From Tetrahymena thermophila SB210 (taxonomy: Eukaryota > Ciliophora > Oligohymenophorea > Hymenostomatida > Tetrahymenidae), in assembly GCF_000189635.1 (NCBI RefSeq), contig NW_002476250.1:372001-436000 (forward strand): a DNA stretch of 64,000 bases, in the 5' to 3' direction. Below the pieces are notes generated by a model that was not told the DNA's origin, made no database searches, and was given only the letters and a program-made list of their open reading frames with translations. Numbering within the stretch: position 1 is the stretch's first letter; every line of letters begins with the position of its first letter. Made by a program: the position numbers and the translations under genes. Shown in pieces: positions 1-13,258 of this stretch.

Positions 1-394
1 ATTAAGATTTTTTATTTTTTAGTTATTATCAAAATATTTCAATTTTGTTTGAACTAGTATTCTAAAACATACCAGAATATTATTCAATTAATTATTTATT
101 TATCAATTAATGGTGATTTATTTTCAATTTATTTATTTATATGCTTGATAGCAAGGTAGCTAGCTTGATTACTTGCTTGTCTTTTATTCGTCCAACTTAA
201 AAACTTTTACAAATTTTACTTTTAAAAATCAACGAATCAAATGAACCAATAATATTTAGTATTACAAATTGCAATTTACTAAAATCTATGGTAGAGTAGA
301 GAGAGATATTTTATTGATGATTAATCAAAATTATTATAATTAATTGAAAATTTAGGAAAATAGATATAAAAAAGTAAATTGTTTCTTTACCAAA
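1..394. other. intergenic, upstream of first TPR gene
   Basis: AT-rich sequence with no convincing coding stretch. It probably carries the promoter and 5' leader of the TPR gene starting at 395. The bases just before that ATG are A-rich (ACCAAAATG), the usual ciliate start context. No defined promoter element can be named. Confidence 0.5.
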
Positions 395-3300
395 ATGAAT
401 AAAGTTGCGATTAATAATAGTTAAAATACTGACCATTTTTAAAGGCAATCTCCCAATAAGAGCAAAACAGTTTAAATTAATTTTGGAGAAGGTTATCATT
501 TTTAAAATTAAAGCAAGCGCTAATCTTCGAGCCATAAATATCTTAGCCCAAATTATAAGGCTACTGATAGTCCTCCAAAGATTAAAATTAGCCAAGTAAG
601 CTAATAAATAAGAAGCTAGTAGTAAGTTTAAAAAAAGGAATACGATTCGCCTGATAAGGAACAAAAATAATAAAGGGTTTTAAATAAATAAAGTAGCTTA
701 AATTTGTCTTAATGCAACCTAAGCTAAAATGGTTAAGTTTCTAGTAAAAAAAAAATAGAAGGAAATTCAAGCATGGTACATTTCCATCCGATGACTAATT
801 AAAAATCTCCATAAGCTATTGGTTAAACTCCTAAATTCTTTTAAAATGGAAAATCTATGTAAATTAGCACAATCAATTCCATTCCAAATATTAGTCAGAG
901 TCAAGTTAACTGGACAATAACAGAACTAGGAAGTCAGATATTTGGAACAACTAATGTAAACTATTTTTTCATTTTTTTCCAAGAAACAAAGAATACAAAA
1001 TTAGCTAATGTTATTCTGAAAGCAATAAAAGCAAATACTTTCAGCAAAGATCAGAGCAAGCCTTATAAAAATTAAATTAATTCAAATTTACTCAATTCAA
1101 ACAAAAATTTATAATAAAAGGAATAGGTGAATGAAAAAATGATTAAGATATGTTCAGAGAAAATTGAGTAAGATCCCACAAACATTAAGCTTTACCAAAA
1201 AAGATTTTAGCTATATTTAAAATCTGGAAATTATGAAAATGCTATTAAAGACTGCTAGTATATTTTAAGTAGGGAACCTAGAAATACATTTGCATTATTT
1301 TCAAGAGGAAATGCGCTCATGTAAAAAGGGGAAATAGAAAAAGCAATTATTGATTTTGAAAAAGTTCTAAGCATAGATCCGGATAATGTAAATGCAGCAC
1401 TTGCAAGAGCTTCTTGTTGGAACATAAAGGTAAATAACTAAGTTTATATTATATTTAGAAGGGGATTTTGAAATTCGTAAAATTAATCTTTTTTAATTTA
1501 TTTCTTAGTATTATTAGTTATGCATGTAGACTTTTTTAGATTATTCTAATCATTTCTTATATTAATTTATAATATGAATTTTATATAATAAAAGGGTGAC
1601 TACGTTAAGGCTATTGATTAATACGAAGATGCTCTTGAAAAGGACATAGAAAAAACATCTATGCTGAATCTTTCAATCAATTTAAAAAGAAACTTTAAAA
1701 GCACAACTAGTTCCCAAACATGCCATTTAGATCGCTTAGAAAAAGAAGAACTTCAATTTGGAAGTGATTAAAAGCTTAGCTAATTCAATAGTCCATTTTT
1801 AGAAGTAAAGAAACTTTAAAGCTAAATAGTTAGCTCTCATTCAAAATAGAAGAGTGACAATTCTTATTAAAATTTGCAGAGAAGTCAATCAGATCAAGTT
1901 AACAAGGAATAAAAATTTCTTCAAACTGGTTTGTAGGTGAAATCTTTTAATGGCAGTGAGTGCTAATCGCCTATTCAAGAAAATAAATCTAATTAAATTG
2001 CACACTAATCAGCATTTAGTAAGATTAAGTCAGGTAGCATTACTGAATAGCAAGATATCACTAAATAGACCAGCAACACTGACAGCGAGGAAAGGATTAA
2101 CGAATAAGCTAATTTTTACTTCACTAAAGGATTTTGTGCAAGATAAAGGAAAGATTACTGGAAAGCAATTGAATTGTATTCTCATGCATTATCACTTAAA
2201 CCAGATTTCTTAAAAGTAAATTTTCAAAATTGAGAATAAAATATTTTGTTAAAATACTTAGAATTATTGTTTTTTAGTTTACATTTCCTATTATTGAATG
2301 TAAATTACTCAGCAAAAAAAAGCTACCAATAAAAAATATATAAAATTAATTTCCTAAATTTAATAATTTATTCGTCAATTAAAAAAGGCCGTATTTAACA
2401 GAGGATTTTTATTTGATAAGCTCGGACAATATGAAAAAGCATGTGAAGACTATACTCGCTCTATAGAAATAGATGAAAAATGTTCTTTTGCATATTTTAA
2501 CAGAGGTATAAGCTTAAATAAGCTAAAGAGGTATGAAAAAGCTCTATAGGATTTCACTAAAGCCATAGAACTAGACAATACCAATAGCGATTTCTATCTC
2601 AATAGGGCAAACACCTATTAAAAATTAGATATGCATACAGAAGCTATCAAGGACTATACATTTTGCATTGATTTTTAGACTAGCAAACTCTCTTCTGTGC
2701 TCATTTCAAGAGCCATGAGCTATGAAAAAAATGATGAAATAGAGAGAGCTAAACATGATTACCAAAGGGCTATAGACTTAGGAACAAATTAAGCATAAAT
2801 TTGCTTTAGCAGACTAGCAACTATTTACTTCATAGATAATAACTTTTAGCAAGCATTAACACTATACAATAAGTAATATTACATAAATTAAATTAAATTA
2901 CTTTTTTATTCATACAAATTCAAAATTAATTATTTTTTTTCTATTTGATCATGTCATAAAAAAATTTTGATAGCTTAATTCTTTACTTTTTAATCATAGA
3001 TAGTTATTATTATTTTTACAAATATTTAATAATATTCCATATTAATAATAAAAATTAAAAGAGCTTTAGAATTAGAGCCTCAAAGCATATACTGCCTAGC
3101 AAAGAGAGCTTAGCTTTATATAAAATTAGAGTTATATAAGCTTGCAAGTGAAGATTTATCAAATGCTATTTCGATTAAAGATAACATAGATGCCCTTTAT
3201 TATTACCGTGGTAAAGCCTTTAAATTGATGGGAAAATTAATAGAATCTACTGAAGATCTTCTACATGCCTCAACTCTTAATCCCAAAGATCCTAACATCT

Positions 3301-3869
3301 TCCGCTTATTAAGGTATTACAACTTCTTAATTCACATAAAGTAATAATTAAATTTATCAAAAATAGTAAAAACATGCTTGATTTAGATTAATATGAGGAC
3401 TCGATAAATTACATTAATAAAGAAATAGAAATTATAGGTAAATCAAAACAGTCTCTATTCAACAGAGCATTTTGCAATAATAAATTAAACAAATTTGATG
3501 AAGCTGAAAAAGATTTAAAGGAATTATTATCAGAAGATAAAGATAATCTAAAATTGTAAAAGAGTCTAAGTGTTTGCTTGCTTAATCTAAAAAAATATGA
3601 AGAAGTAACTTAGAACTTTTTTTTTTAAGATTAAAATATGAATTTTATTAATTATAAAATAGGCTTTAAGTTTATTGAACTCTGTTATTGAGAAAATAGA
3701 TAAATCAGAGGTTTCTGAATATTATAAATACAGATCAGAATGCTTCTAACAGTAAATATTGATTTTAAACATGAATTAAATAATAATTTAATTTTCAAAT
3801 AGCTTATAAAATAAATAAAAAGCTGAAGAAGATTTAAAAATGTACTAAAAAACTAAGAAATAGAATTGA
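395..3869 (+). CDS. TPR-repeat protein, seven exons
   Basis: Predicted protein of about 928 residues. Exons read as 395-1429, 1595-2215, 2388-2872, 3062-3313, 3367-3604, 3663-3751 and 3803-3869. All junctions are GT-AG and phases join without a stop, ending at TGA. The first ~240 residues are Ser/Gln/Asn-rich and disordered-looking. From about 1130 on, the protein is a series of tetratricopeptide repeats with typical TPR spacing, for example YENAIKDCQYIL followed by NTFALFSRGNALMQKGE and IEKAIIDFEKVLSIDPDN. A second disordered linker lies in exon 2, followed by more repeats in exons 3-5 (NRGFLFDKLGQYEKACEDYT). TPRs are helical protein-binding scaffolds; the partner is unknown. The 395 start is the first in-frame ATG. 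Similar repeats occur in the gene at 11199, but the two are not obviously duplicates. Confidence 0.85.
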
Positions 3870-5178
3870 TATAACAATTATAAATAAATGATATTAACTG
3901 ATTAATTACTTTCTTTCTATTTTCTAATTTTCTTAAATTTTAAAACAATTAATTACCTAATAAATAAATAAACAAGCAAACAAATAAAATAAAATAAATT
4001 AAATATTTGCAATTAACCAAATATTTCTCTCAAAAGCATAAAACTAATCACTAAATAAAGTTTCTGAATATCAAATGATTTGTTTTTTATTTTACTAACT
4101 AAGAACTAACAAGAAATAATCTCTGCCATATATATAAATTAAATTAAACTAAATTTTCCTATTATTATTATATATTATAAAGTTATTTTGTCTAAATATG
4201 TGTATCAATCAATCATTTAAATTTTATCAAACTAAAATTTCAATCTGAATTATCTCAAAAAAATACAATAAATATCGTAAATTCTCTATATTAGTGTACT
4301 ATAATATGAGTAAGGCTATTTTTTGTGATTTTTTATATTCAACACGTTTTTATGTAAGCGTTTGTTAGAATCGAGGAATAAGGTATAGAAGAATTACAGT
4401 ATTACATTTTATTTTAAATGTTTTACTTTAGAAAGTAAGTTTTAATATATCTTTGGGTTTAATATATTTTTTATTATATGATAAAGATAGTTTATGAATT
4501 CTGGTTAATTATATTTGTATAATAGTAGAAAAAATAATTGTTAAAGCTTCTACTTGAAATTACAATTGGTTATATTTTGTCAATCTAAATAAGAAATAAA
4601 TCAAGTTGATAATATATTTATGGAAGAATTATTATAATATTATCGTGATTTATCAAAAAAACTGATAATAGTTAATACTAAAAACTATTTTTTCATAACA
4701 GCAATAAAAAAGCTTAGAGACTATTGATTATATTATCATTTAATCATTTGAAAGTAAAAATTATGTTTATTTCTAATATTAATTCTATATTTTATAAAAA
4801 TAATTTAAATCATTATAAGATAAGAGTAGAAAAAGTGATACTATGGAATATACTATTATATGATTAATGTCGGTGATTGATACATAGGTTTATATCATAC
4901 TTTTTTTATTATAATATAGTGATTTTTAGTGTGTATAAAGTTTTATAGTCCAGGAAAATTAAGAAAGATAAAAAGAAAATTGTTCTAAAAAAGATATTTT
5001 GATTTGAAATAATATATAAATATTAGTATCCACATTAATAAGTAAATAAATAATTATTAATTAATTAATTAAGCATATAAATATATGTATATATGACTTT
5101 CTAGTAAATCTATTTGTTTTTTAAAATATAAAAACTTTATTAAATTAAATTTCGCAAAAAAAAAAAAAATTAAAAAAG
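3870..5178. other. intergenic, 1.3 kb
   Basis: Very AT-rich, with homopolymer runs and ATTA/AATA microsatellite-like stretches. One ATG-initiated frame near 4305-4497 is no longer than expected by chance with TGA as the only stop. The last ~20 bases before 5179 are almost pure A, which fits a 5' leader for the synthetase gene. Confidence 0.5.
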
Positions 5179-7539
5179 ATGCAACACTCAAAAGGTTTTA
5201 ATCTAGAAGAAGAATATAAGAAGTATAAGAACGTCCTTAAGGGAGCAAAGGAAGGAGAAGTCGTTACTCGTTTTCCTCCTGAGCCTTCTGGTTACTTGCA
5301 TATTGGTCACGCTAAGGCTGCCTTGATCAATTATCATTATTCATAAATTTACAAGGGTAAAATGATCTTCAGAATCGATGATACCAATGTTGAAAAGGAA
5401 AAGGTAAATTAAACAATAATTTTAATTAGGATTAGCAGGAAAGCACAATAATTTAGGTTATATTAGAAGGAAAATTTAAAATTTGCTGATTATTTTAAAT
5501 TAGTAAATATTATTTTAAATCTAAACTATTTATATAATTAGGATGAATATGTTAACTCAATTATTGAAGATTTAAAGACTTTAGGCGTAAAATGGCATGG
5601 TGATATCACTCACACTTCTGACTATTTCGACTATTTGATCGAAAAAGCTGAAGAATTAATCAAAGAAGGTAAGGCTTATTGTGATCCTACTCCTGTTGAT
5701 TAAATGAGAGATGAAAGATTAAAGATGGTAGAAAATGCCTACCGTAGTACTACCCCTGAAGAAAATCTCAAGATTTTCAGAGCTATGTGCGTAATAGATT
5801 AAATTAATATTTCATGGAGCTCATTTTAAAAATTCTTAATTATTCATTTATTAGTAAGGACCCGTTGATGGAGTCGAAGAAGTTAAAAATGCTGATGACT
5901 ACTGTTTGCGTGCAAAAATCGATATGAAGAGTCCAAATGGCTCTTTGAGAGACCCTGTTTTATTCAGAGTCAACGTTAAGCCTCACCACCGTACTGGAAC
6001 CAAGTACAGAGTAAACAATAAATACAGAAATATATATATATTTATATTTATATAAAAATAAATAATTTTTATGTATTTTATTTAAAAAGTGTTATCCTAC
6101 TTATGATTTCTGTTGTCCTCTTGTTGATAGCAAAGAAGGAGTTACTCATGCTATGAGAAGTAACGAATACTCTGATAGAATTCCCTAATATAACTGGGTC
6201 CTCTAAGCTTGTAAAGTTAGACCTGTTACCATTTTTGAATTTAGTAGATTAAATTTATAATACACTTTACTTTCTAAGAGAAAACTCTAAGAATTTGTTG
6301 ATAAGAAAGTAGTTGAAGGATGGGATGATCCTCGTTTCCCTACTGTCAAGGTAAATTTTTATTTTGGGCAATCCTTTATTAATTATGCAAAGAAAATATT
6401 TTTTAGATAATATTTAAATTTTCTTTATAAAATACTCTAAATGTTTTTTATTTTACATTTATTTATGAATTTTTTATAAAAATAATGAATAATCAACTTA
6501 TAAAATTTAATATAGGGTATCATCAGAAAGGGTTTGACTGTTGAAGCTTTGACTGAATTTATGTTAGCCTAAGGTCCTTCTAAGAATACCAATTTGATGG
6601 AATGGGATAAGATATGGTCAATCAACAAGTCTATCATCGATCCTTTATCTGGAAGATTCTCAGCTCTTTCTTCTAAAAATCTTTCCACCGTTGAAGTTAC
6701 TAATGTTCCTGCTGGTCACGTAGAACCTGTTGAAACTCCTCTTCATCCTAAGGTAATTTTTAATAAAAATAAATCTTGGTCTAAAAGTAATTTAAAAATA
6801 TTAGGAAGATCTTGGTAAGAAAGTTATTTTCTAATCCAGTAAGCTTTTGATTGATTACGAAGATGCTGCTGCTCTTGAAAAAGGTAAAATAAATAAATAT
6901 ATTAGTTAACATTAAAATAATAATTTATTTATTATATTTAGATTAAATCGTTACTTTCATGAAGTGGGGTAACTTCAAGATCTTAGAAGTTGTTAAGCCT
7001 GAAGCTGGACCTGTTGCTGTTAAGGCTGAATTCCTTCCTGATAACAAGGACTTTAAGAAGACTGTCAAGCTTAACTGGATTGCAGACGTTGATACTGTAT
7101 AAAAATAATATTTTTTTAAATATATTTTTTAATTAAATTTTAATAAAAATTAATAAAGGTTAAACTAATTTTAGTTGAATATGATCATTTACTCAGAGAA
7201 AAGAAATTATTGGAAGAAAAGGAAATGCCTTTCGAAAAATAATTAAACGAAGTAACTAAGTACGTTACTGATGCTATTGGTGAAACTGCTCTTAAGGATG
7301 TTAAGCTACGTAAATATTTTCATTAAAATTGTTTAAATTAAAAATTTTTTACATATATTTAGACTAATACATCTAACTTGAAAGAAGAGGATACTACAAG
7401 GTTGATAAAATCCATGAAATAGATGGTAATAAGGTTCCTGAATTAATTTATGTTCCTGATGGAAAAACTAAGCCTGTCGTAAGATACAAAATTTAAAAAG
7501 CAAAAATAAATTTATTAATTGAAATATTAGGGTAAGTGA
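5179..7539 (+). CDS. glutamyl-tRNA synthetase, cytosolic type
   Basis: Charges tRNA-Glu with glutamate in the cytosol. Ten exons: 5179-5403, 5542-5790, 5855-6010, 6090-6350, 6516-6752, 6805-6883, 6942-7096, 7159-7309, 7363-7478 and 7531-7539, joining to about 545 residues. The class I signature [17 protein letters not shown] includes HIGH at residues 41-44. The KMSKS loop is LSKRK at residues 271-275, the form used by eukaryotic GluRS. The segment [17 protein letters not shown] and [16 protein letters not shown] are typical of eukaryotic/archaeal GluRS rather than GlnRS. The C-terminal half (exons 5-9) is the beta-barrel anticodon-binding region. Yeast and animal enzymes carry an N-terminal GST-like domain that is absent here; the protein starts about 30 residues before the catalytic core. 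The last exon codes only Gly-Lys-stop. Its base composition is clearly richer in GC than its neighbours, as expected for a highly expressed ciliate gene. Confidence 0.95.
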
Positions 7540-8257
7540 TCAGCATAATACAAATAAGAACAAGAAGAAACAAAAAAAACTATTTAAACCATCAAATAAA
7601 ATATCTAAAATATGTTATATGTTTTTTTTATTTTAAGTTAGATAATTAAATAAAATTTTCTTAAATCCCATACTTTATTAAACTTTTGAACGTATGTGTA
7701 TGTATGTATATCTACCATCAAAACTTTCTAATATGTAAAATAAATAATATTTATTTTATTTTTATGGAGATTTGTTTTTAATTTGAAAATAAATCCAAAA
7801 ATCAATATAATTATTGTTTACATACAATAAAATTGATTGAAAATGTAAGTAGATAAATTATAATGAATAGTATATTTTTTGTTACTGAAAATTAGTTGCT
7901 TTTAAGGTTTTTTAATTTTTTATTAAAAATACTTTGATATTATCTGTAAACTTTTTGAATCCAATTTAATTTATGATTCTAACATTTACATATTGTAACA
8001 AAAACTGAAATTAGTGACAAAAATCATTATTATTTTGTTAATTATTTTTCTTTTTGTTTTTATAATACTTATATGATAAATAATCTCTTTTTATAAGAAA
8101 TAAAATCAAGATAAATAAATCAATAAATAGATTCTAAATTGCTTCGCTAACTAATTATTGAATTCATTAATAAGTAAATATAATTTCTTTACAATCAAAA
8201 ATTATATATTGATCAAATATTCATATAAATATTTTAAGTAAGAGTTAAATAATAACT
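7540..8257. other. intergenic, 0.7 kb
   Basis: AT-rich spacer between two plus-strand genes, holding the synthetase 3' UTR and the upstream region of the next gene. A short alternating run (gtatgtgtatgtatgta) lies near 7692-7708. No coding or RNA feature was seen. Confidence 0.5.
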
Positions 8258-10976
8258 ATGCAAATAAATTTTCTAAAATAGTAAGATGATGCCATATATA
8301 ATCAAAATTAATATGGGTTAGAGCTTTAAAATGTTGGAGTTTATCCAACCACACCCATTAGTGAAAAAAAATAGAGACTATCAGTCGCTTTGTTGCATAC
8401 AAAAAGAAAAGTTACTGCTCTAGAATCGATGACATTCCAAAAAGTAGGTGGTAGTAGTACAAGCTTAAAACCTTCTAGTACTGGAAACTAATCCTATCAA
8501 TCAAGTATTTTCTCTGATGACTAGTTTCAAGATGCATAATCCTAGTTTGGGAATTATGGAGATAATTTTAGTAGCGTAGGAGGCTATCAATAGAAATCAT
8601 CTAAAAAAAATAGTTAAGATTAGTAGGAATATGATAAAGATTCAAATTATTCTTCAAGCGATTCTGATGAAAGTTTTGTTACAGCTCAATCAGGTTCACC
8701 AGATATTCATTATGAACGCATAAAATAAGAATTTTTTAGTAATATTTCGAAAAAATCCAAAAGTGTTCTGACAAGTCCGAACTTAAAAAAGTTACCACAA
8801 AGTAGTACAGAATAAAAGGTTACAGCAGCTGATTTATATAATAATCAAGAATTTGAATTCAGTCTTAATAGCCAATAGAAAAACACAAGAGATAGCAGAG
8901 CTCAAAGTATTGAGTAATCTAGTAAGTAAAGGAGAAAATCATCTTCATTAGATAATAGTTATAAAGATAAGTTTAATATAATGCAGATTGTGAAAATAGT
9001 TTCAACTGATTAAAAGTAATAAGAAGACTTACATTAAATAGAAGAAGAGACTTATTCCAATTTCTCTTCTTCAATTTAAAGCAGAATGTTTTCAAAAGTG
9101 ATACCAACAAATGAAAACTAAGGAGGCTTAGATGATAAATAATAAAATAAACAAATTCTATGCAGATCTTCTTGTATCAACTAATTTAACAATGGAAATA
9201 TGTAATTTTATAAAATTAATTTGAACTTTTATAATTATTAGAAAAAAAATATAAAAGAAATTCATTACTTTTTAATAGATTAAGTTTACATATTTTTAAC
9301 TAATTCAGAGCTTTTTAAATTGATATTTTTACTTATTTTCTACTTTTAAAGTTAGTAGATATTTTAGATTTTTTTTTGCATTTACTTTAAAGAGTGATAT
9401 TATGTTTTGTTAATATTTAAACATTTTTATTCTCAGTATCTAATTTGACGAATACTGATTTAGTTTATTTTAATTTTACCAAGCCTTATAATTTAAAGCA
9501 ATCTTAATTAGAGAAGTTGAAATAAATATACAATTTTTTGAATGACATATCTTTAAAATCCCAATTCAATAGTAGAAATAATTTTACTTTACTTAAAAAA
9601 TTTATTTGGAACTACACTTTTTTATTTAAAAGAACTAAAACAAAAAAAATTTCATATTCTCAAACATCCTTTCTAGTTTATTAATTTTTGATATTGAGAA
9701 AGTTTTATGAAAATCTTTCAAAGATTACATAATTTAAAATTATTCAATCTCAAGAAATGAATTTCAAATTAATAATTCAAGAGTTTAATAATATAAATCC
9801 ATTTTTTATTATAATTATAGGACATTTCAAAGTACAGTGGATAGTATCGATATTTCTAATAAACTAAATTAGAGTTATCTTAAAGATGATAACAGCAGCA
9901 GTATTTTAGGATTTGATTAATCTTATTAAAAAGTTTCTAAAAAGTAAAATAAAGAAAAAAATAGTAATGTTCCATAGCTAAGAACGACTTCAAACTACTT
10001 AGATAATAGGAGAACACTTTAATGCTTAACACAATTGTAACTCCCATTATCTATAGATAAGAATAAATAAATAAAAGAGCAAAATGCTTAGCTACCAGTT
10101 AATAACTAATATCAAATGAATAAATCTTTGAACTATTATAGATATCAAAAAAAAAATTCTTCAACACTTGCAACAAATAGAATACTTGAAATAAAAAAAA
10201 ATTATAGATCACGTAATTAGGAACAGAAAGCCTTTAAAGAATTTACTCTAAATATCACTTACATATTGAGTCAAGAAATATAAAAAAACAAATTTTCGCT
10301 AATTTTATTTTAATTTTTATAAATTTGGAGCTTTTTTTTGAGATACTATTTCTATTTCTTTAGTCTTTACATGATGATAGCTGATAGCTCTTATTCTTAA
10401 TATTTGCTACCTATGATTCTGCTACCAAGGATATTTTACATTTTTTCTATTTATAAAGTGATATTTTCTTACTAAAATCATACTAAAAGCTATCGCTAAG
10501 TAAGTCTTATTTTTAATAGTGGCTTTGGATTTGACGATTATTTTTAGATTATGAATATGAACTAATTGCTTACTTCTGACTCATTTGAAAAGCTCACCAA
10601 AGAAAAAATTATTGCACGCTTTTAATTCATTCTTTGTCCTTCAGAGCTAAACATTTTCACTTTAAATAAAGATATTGTTACCTTCTCAAAAAGAAAGGAA
10701 TTGTGGTATCTTTCAAATTATATTCTGATTTCAATAGAATATATCAGTATTTATATCATAATGATCTTCTTTTCTATATACAACCATCAGTTTTAAAAAG
10801 AATTTTAGCTAAAAGAAAACTTTTCTTTGAACATTTTCACTTTCTCATTTATTTATAATGCTGTGAGTGTTATCTTTTTCATTATATACAATCTTTACTA
10901 CCTTCGTAAAGGAAACCAAAAGTTGAAAAAAGATAACTTGAATGTTTACAACAAAAATAAAAGATAAACAAAGTGA
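8258..10976 (+). CDS. Ser/Gln-rich multi-pass membrane protein, unknown
   Basis: Unrecognised. Two exons, 8258-9201 and 9821-10976, join in frame to about 699 residues. The N-terminal ~450 residues are rich in Ser, Gln, Asn and Lys, with acidic Ser clusters (SNYSSSDSDESF), and look cytoplasmic and disordered. The C-terminal ~240 residues hold about four to five hydrophobic segments: FSLILFQFLQIWSFFLRYYF, LLPMILLPRIFYIFSIY, YILISIEYISIYIIMIFFSI and FTFSFIYNAVSVIFFIIYN. The protein ends with a basic tail. The intron is long for this window (619 nt) and contains an exon-like reading frame, so another splice form is possible. The start is the first in-frame ATG of the long frame; a stretch of plausible coding continues back to it. 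Function unknown. Confidence 0.7.
9202..9820 (+). other. long intron with exon-like open frame
   Basis: Donor GTAATTTT and acceptor AATTATAG. Between about 9434 and 9800 one frame is open and reads like protein (for example LTNTDLVYFNFTKPYNLKQS), with visibly more G+C than ordinary introns here. It could be an alternative exon preceded by an acceptor near 9436 (TTCTCAG). A clear downstream donor was not found, so it is left inside the intron. Confidence 0.4.
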
Positions 10977-11198
10977 TTTAAAGTCTAAGCTCTTAATCTC
11001 CCTCCACCCAAATCTATTTATTTATTATCTCTTTATATCTATCATAATTAACTCAAATATTTATTTATAAATCAAATATTAAGCTTAGTGTATTTGTGAA
11101 TACCACCATTATTTGTTTTGTTTCAGTTTATTAACAATAAAAGATATTTATTTTGTTTTTTATTTTTAAATTAATTAAAATTGATATTGATCAAACGT

Positions 11199-12482
11199 AT
11201 GATAAATCCTATTTTCAAAAAGAAAAACTAAATAGAATAGCTCGAAAATAATATTAAATCCTTATATAAACAGGGTTCTTATAAGCTATGCATATAGGAA
11301 TGCGAGAAACTTGCTAACATATATGTAACAAAAAAAGAAATAGTATATTTGTATCTTGGTAAATGCTACATGAATTTAGGAGATTATGAAAAGAGCAAAT
11401 AGTCGTTTATTTATTGTTTGAGTATCAATCAGCTCAATCTTGAATGCTATATTAACTTAGGTACTATATACGCTCAACTAAATGAATATGAGTTAGCATT
11501 TGACTATTTTGATAAGTATGAGCAGCTTATAGAGAATGATAAGAAATCAAAAGAATATCCCAAAAGAAAAGTAGGTTTACTTTAAAATTTATGCAATACT
11601 TGTTTCATTTAGAAGGATTATGATAAAACTGAATAATACATTAATTAGCTCTTAGATATAGATCCATCAAATAAGGCAGCTAAAATTATCTAAGGTGATA
11701 TTTTTTACATGAAAGAGGAGTTTGAAAAGGCTCTTGAAATGTATTTCTAAGTGCTTGAAAATGATAAAAATGCAATATCTGCTTGTTATAAAATAGGGAT
11801 GACTAACTGGAAATTAGAAAAATTTACAGAAGCAATAAGTAATTTTGAGCTATGTTTAGCTCTTGATAAGTATTTTATTGATTCATATGCAGCAATTGCT
11901 ATGATTCTCCATAGGCATTTAGAAAAGTATGATGAATCTCTATTTAATTTGAACTTATATTTATAATACAATAAGAAAGACCCTTTAAAGAATGTTTAGA
12001 TATATATGGAGATGGGATAAATATATGAAACTCTGTTTAAATCAAAAGATGCTATTGAGCAGTATAAAAAGGCGTTTGATATTAATCCAAATAATGCAGA
12101 TCCTTTATCAAAGATAGCAAATATTTATTTTGAAAAAAGGTAAGACTATCAAGCTGCTATCGAATATTATGAAAAAATTATAAGAATTAAACCTTCTTGC
12201 AAAACTTCCTTTATAAGACTAGCTAAATGCTACTTTTAACTATAAAAATATGATAAATGCATCTAAGTCTATAAAAATGAGCTTCTATTAGACCCATATA
12301 ATTCGGAAACATTTCAAGCTATAGCTTTATGTTATTAAGAGCTAAAAAATTACAAAGAATCCGATTTATATTTCTAGCTCTCTCTATAAATAAATCCATT
12401 TGATAATACAGTCAAGGAGCAATACGAAAAGTTAAAATAACTGATAAGTGCCTAAAATAAATCAAATTAGAATAAAAAATGA
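11199..12482 (+). CDS. TPR-repeat protein, single exon
   Basis: One uninterrupted frame of 427 residues. Almost the whole protein is tetratricopeptide repeats; examples are YLYLGKCYMNLGDYEKSKQS, YINLGTIYAQLNEYELAFDY, GDIFYMKEEFEKALEMYF, KIGMTNWKLEKFTEAISNFE and SKIANIYFEKRQDYQAAIEYY. About ten 34-residue units are discernible. A short Lys/Gln tail follows the last repeat before TGA. No catalytic domain is present, so it is a scaffold or adaptor of unknown partner. It lies about 220 bases downstream of the membrane-protein gene on the same strand. Multi-TPR proteins of this kind are abundant in ciliates. The start is the first ATG of the frame; repeat-like sequence begins about 15 residues later. 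Confidence 0.88.
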
Positions 12483-13258
12483 AATTTATTTGTTTTATTA
12501 TTTTAATAATAATAAAATGAATATAATAAATATTTGTTTTAATTGTTTTAATAATAATAAAAAGAATTATAAAATCCCTTTGATAAATAAATGATAATTT
12601 ATTTAAATATGTATATAGTTAATTGTATTTTAATTAAAAATATGAAGAAAAAAGTTAAATGCATATTATTTTATAGCTTTTATGAACTTAATTATAATAC
12701 TTTTTATTTCCATAAAACTCACTTTTTGTCTAAAAATTGTTGGAAAAATGATTTCTTTAATTTTGAATTAAACAAAATTTTAAAAACTCAGTTTTTATTT
12801 AATTTTAAAGATTGCTTTAATAAAATTTAAAAATAATATTTTCAATCAAATTTCAGTTTAGTGGAAAGTAGTTTAAAGTATAATATTAAATAAGTGTTAG
12901 TAAAGGCTTAGTTCAAAAAATAGATAATTAATTACAAAATCTAATTAGAACTAAATATAAATGGTTAAAATAAATATTTATTTATTGTATTAATATTTTA
13001 TTATAATTTATAAATGTATCTAAAAATTTTAAAGCACTTTTTTTGAATTAATTGAGAGCAAATTTATTAACTCACCAAGTTACAAACTACTAATTAGCAT
13101 TCATTTGCCTAAAATGTCTAGAATCAGAATTATATTTCTTTTCTTTAGTCATTGATTGGATAATGAAATTCTAAGTAAGATATTTGTTTGAGATCACTTT
13201 TTGGATTAAAATTTTTTTATTTTTCAATATTTACGGTTAGATTCTTTTTATAATCTCA
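12483..13258. other. intergenic between convergent genes
   Basis: Separates the plus-strand TPR gene from the minus-strand kinesin. It is AT-rich, with TTATTTTAATAATAATAAAA-type repeats at 12497-12560. A plus-strand ATG frame around 12591-12830 has a chance-like composition and no recognisable similarity. Nothing else was seen. Confidence 0.5.

Noticed and set aside
311-664. Minus-strand hydrophobic frame of 117 codons under the standard code
   Set aside because: It lies opposite the N-terminal exon of the TPR gene, which has continuous coding on the plus strand under the ciliate code; composition is that of a shadow frame.
12591-12830. Plus-strand frame of 79 codons
   Set aside because: Lys/Phe/Asn/Ile-rich translation of AT-rich spacer, no recognisable motif, and within the chance length for one stop codon.
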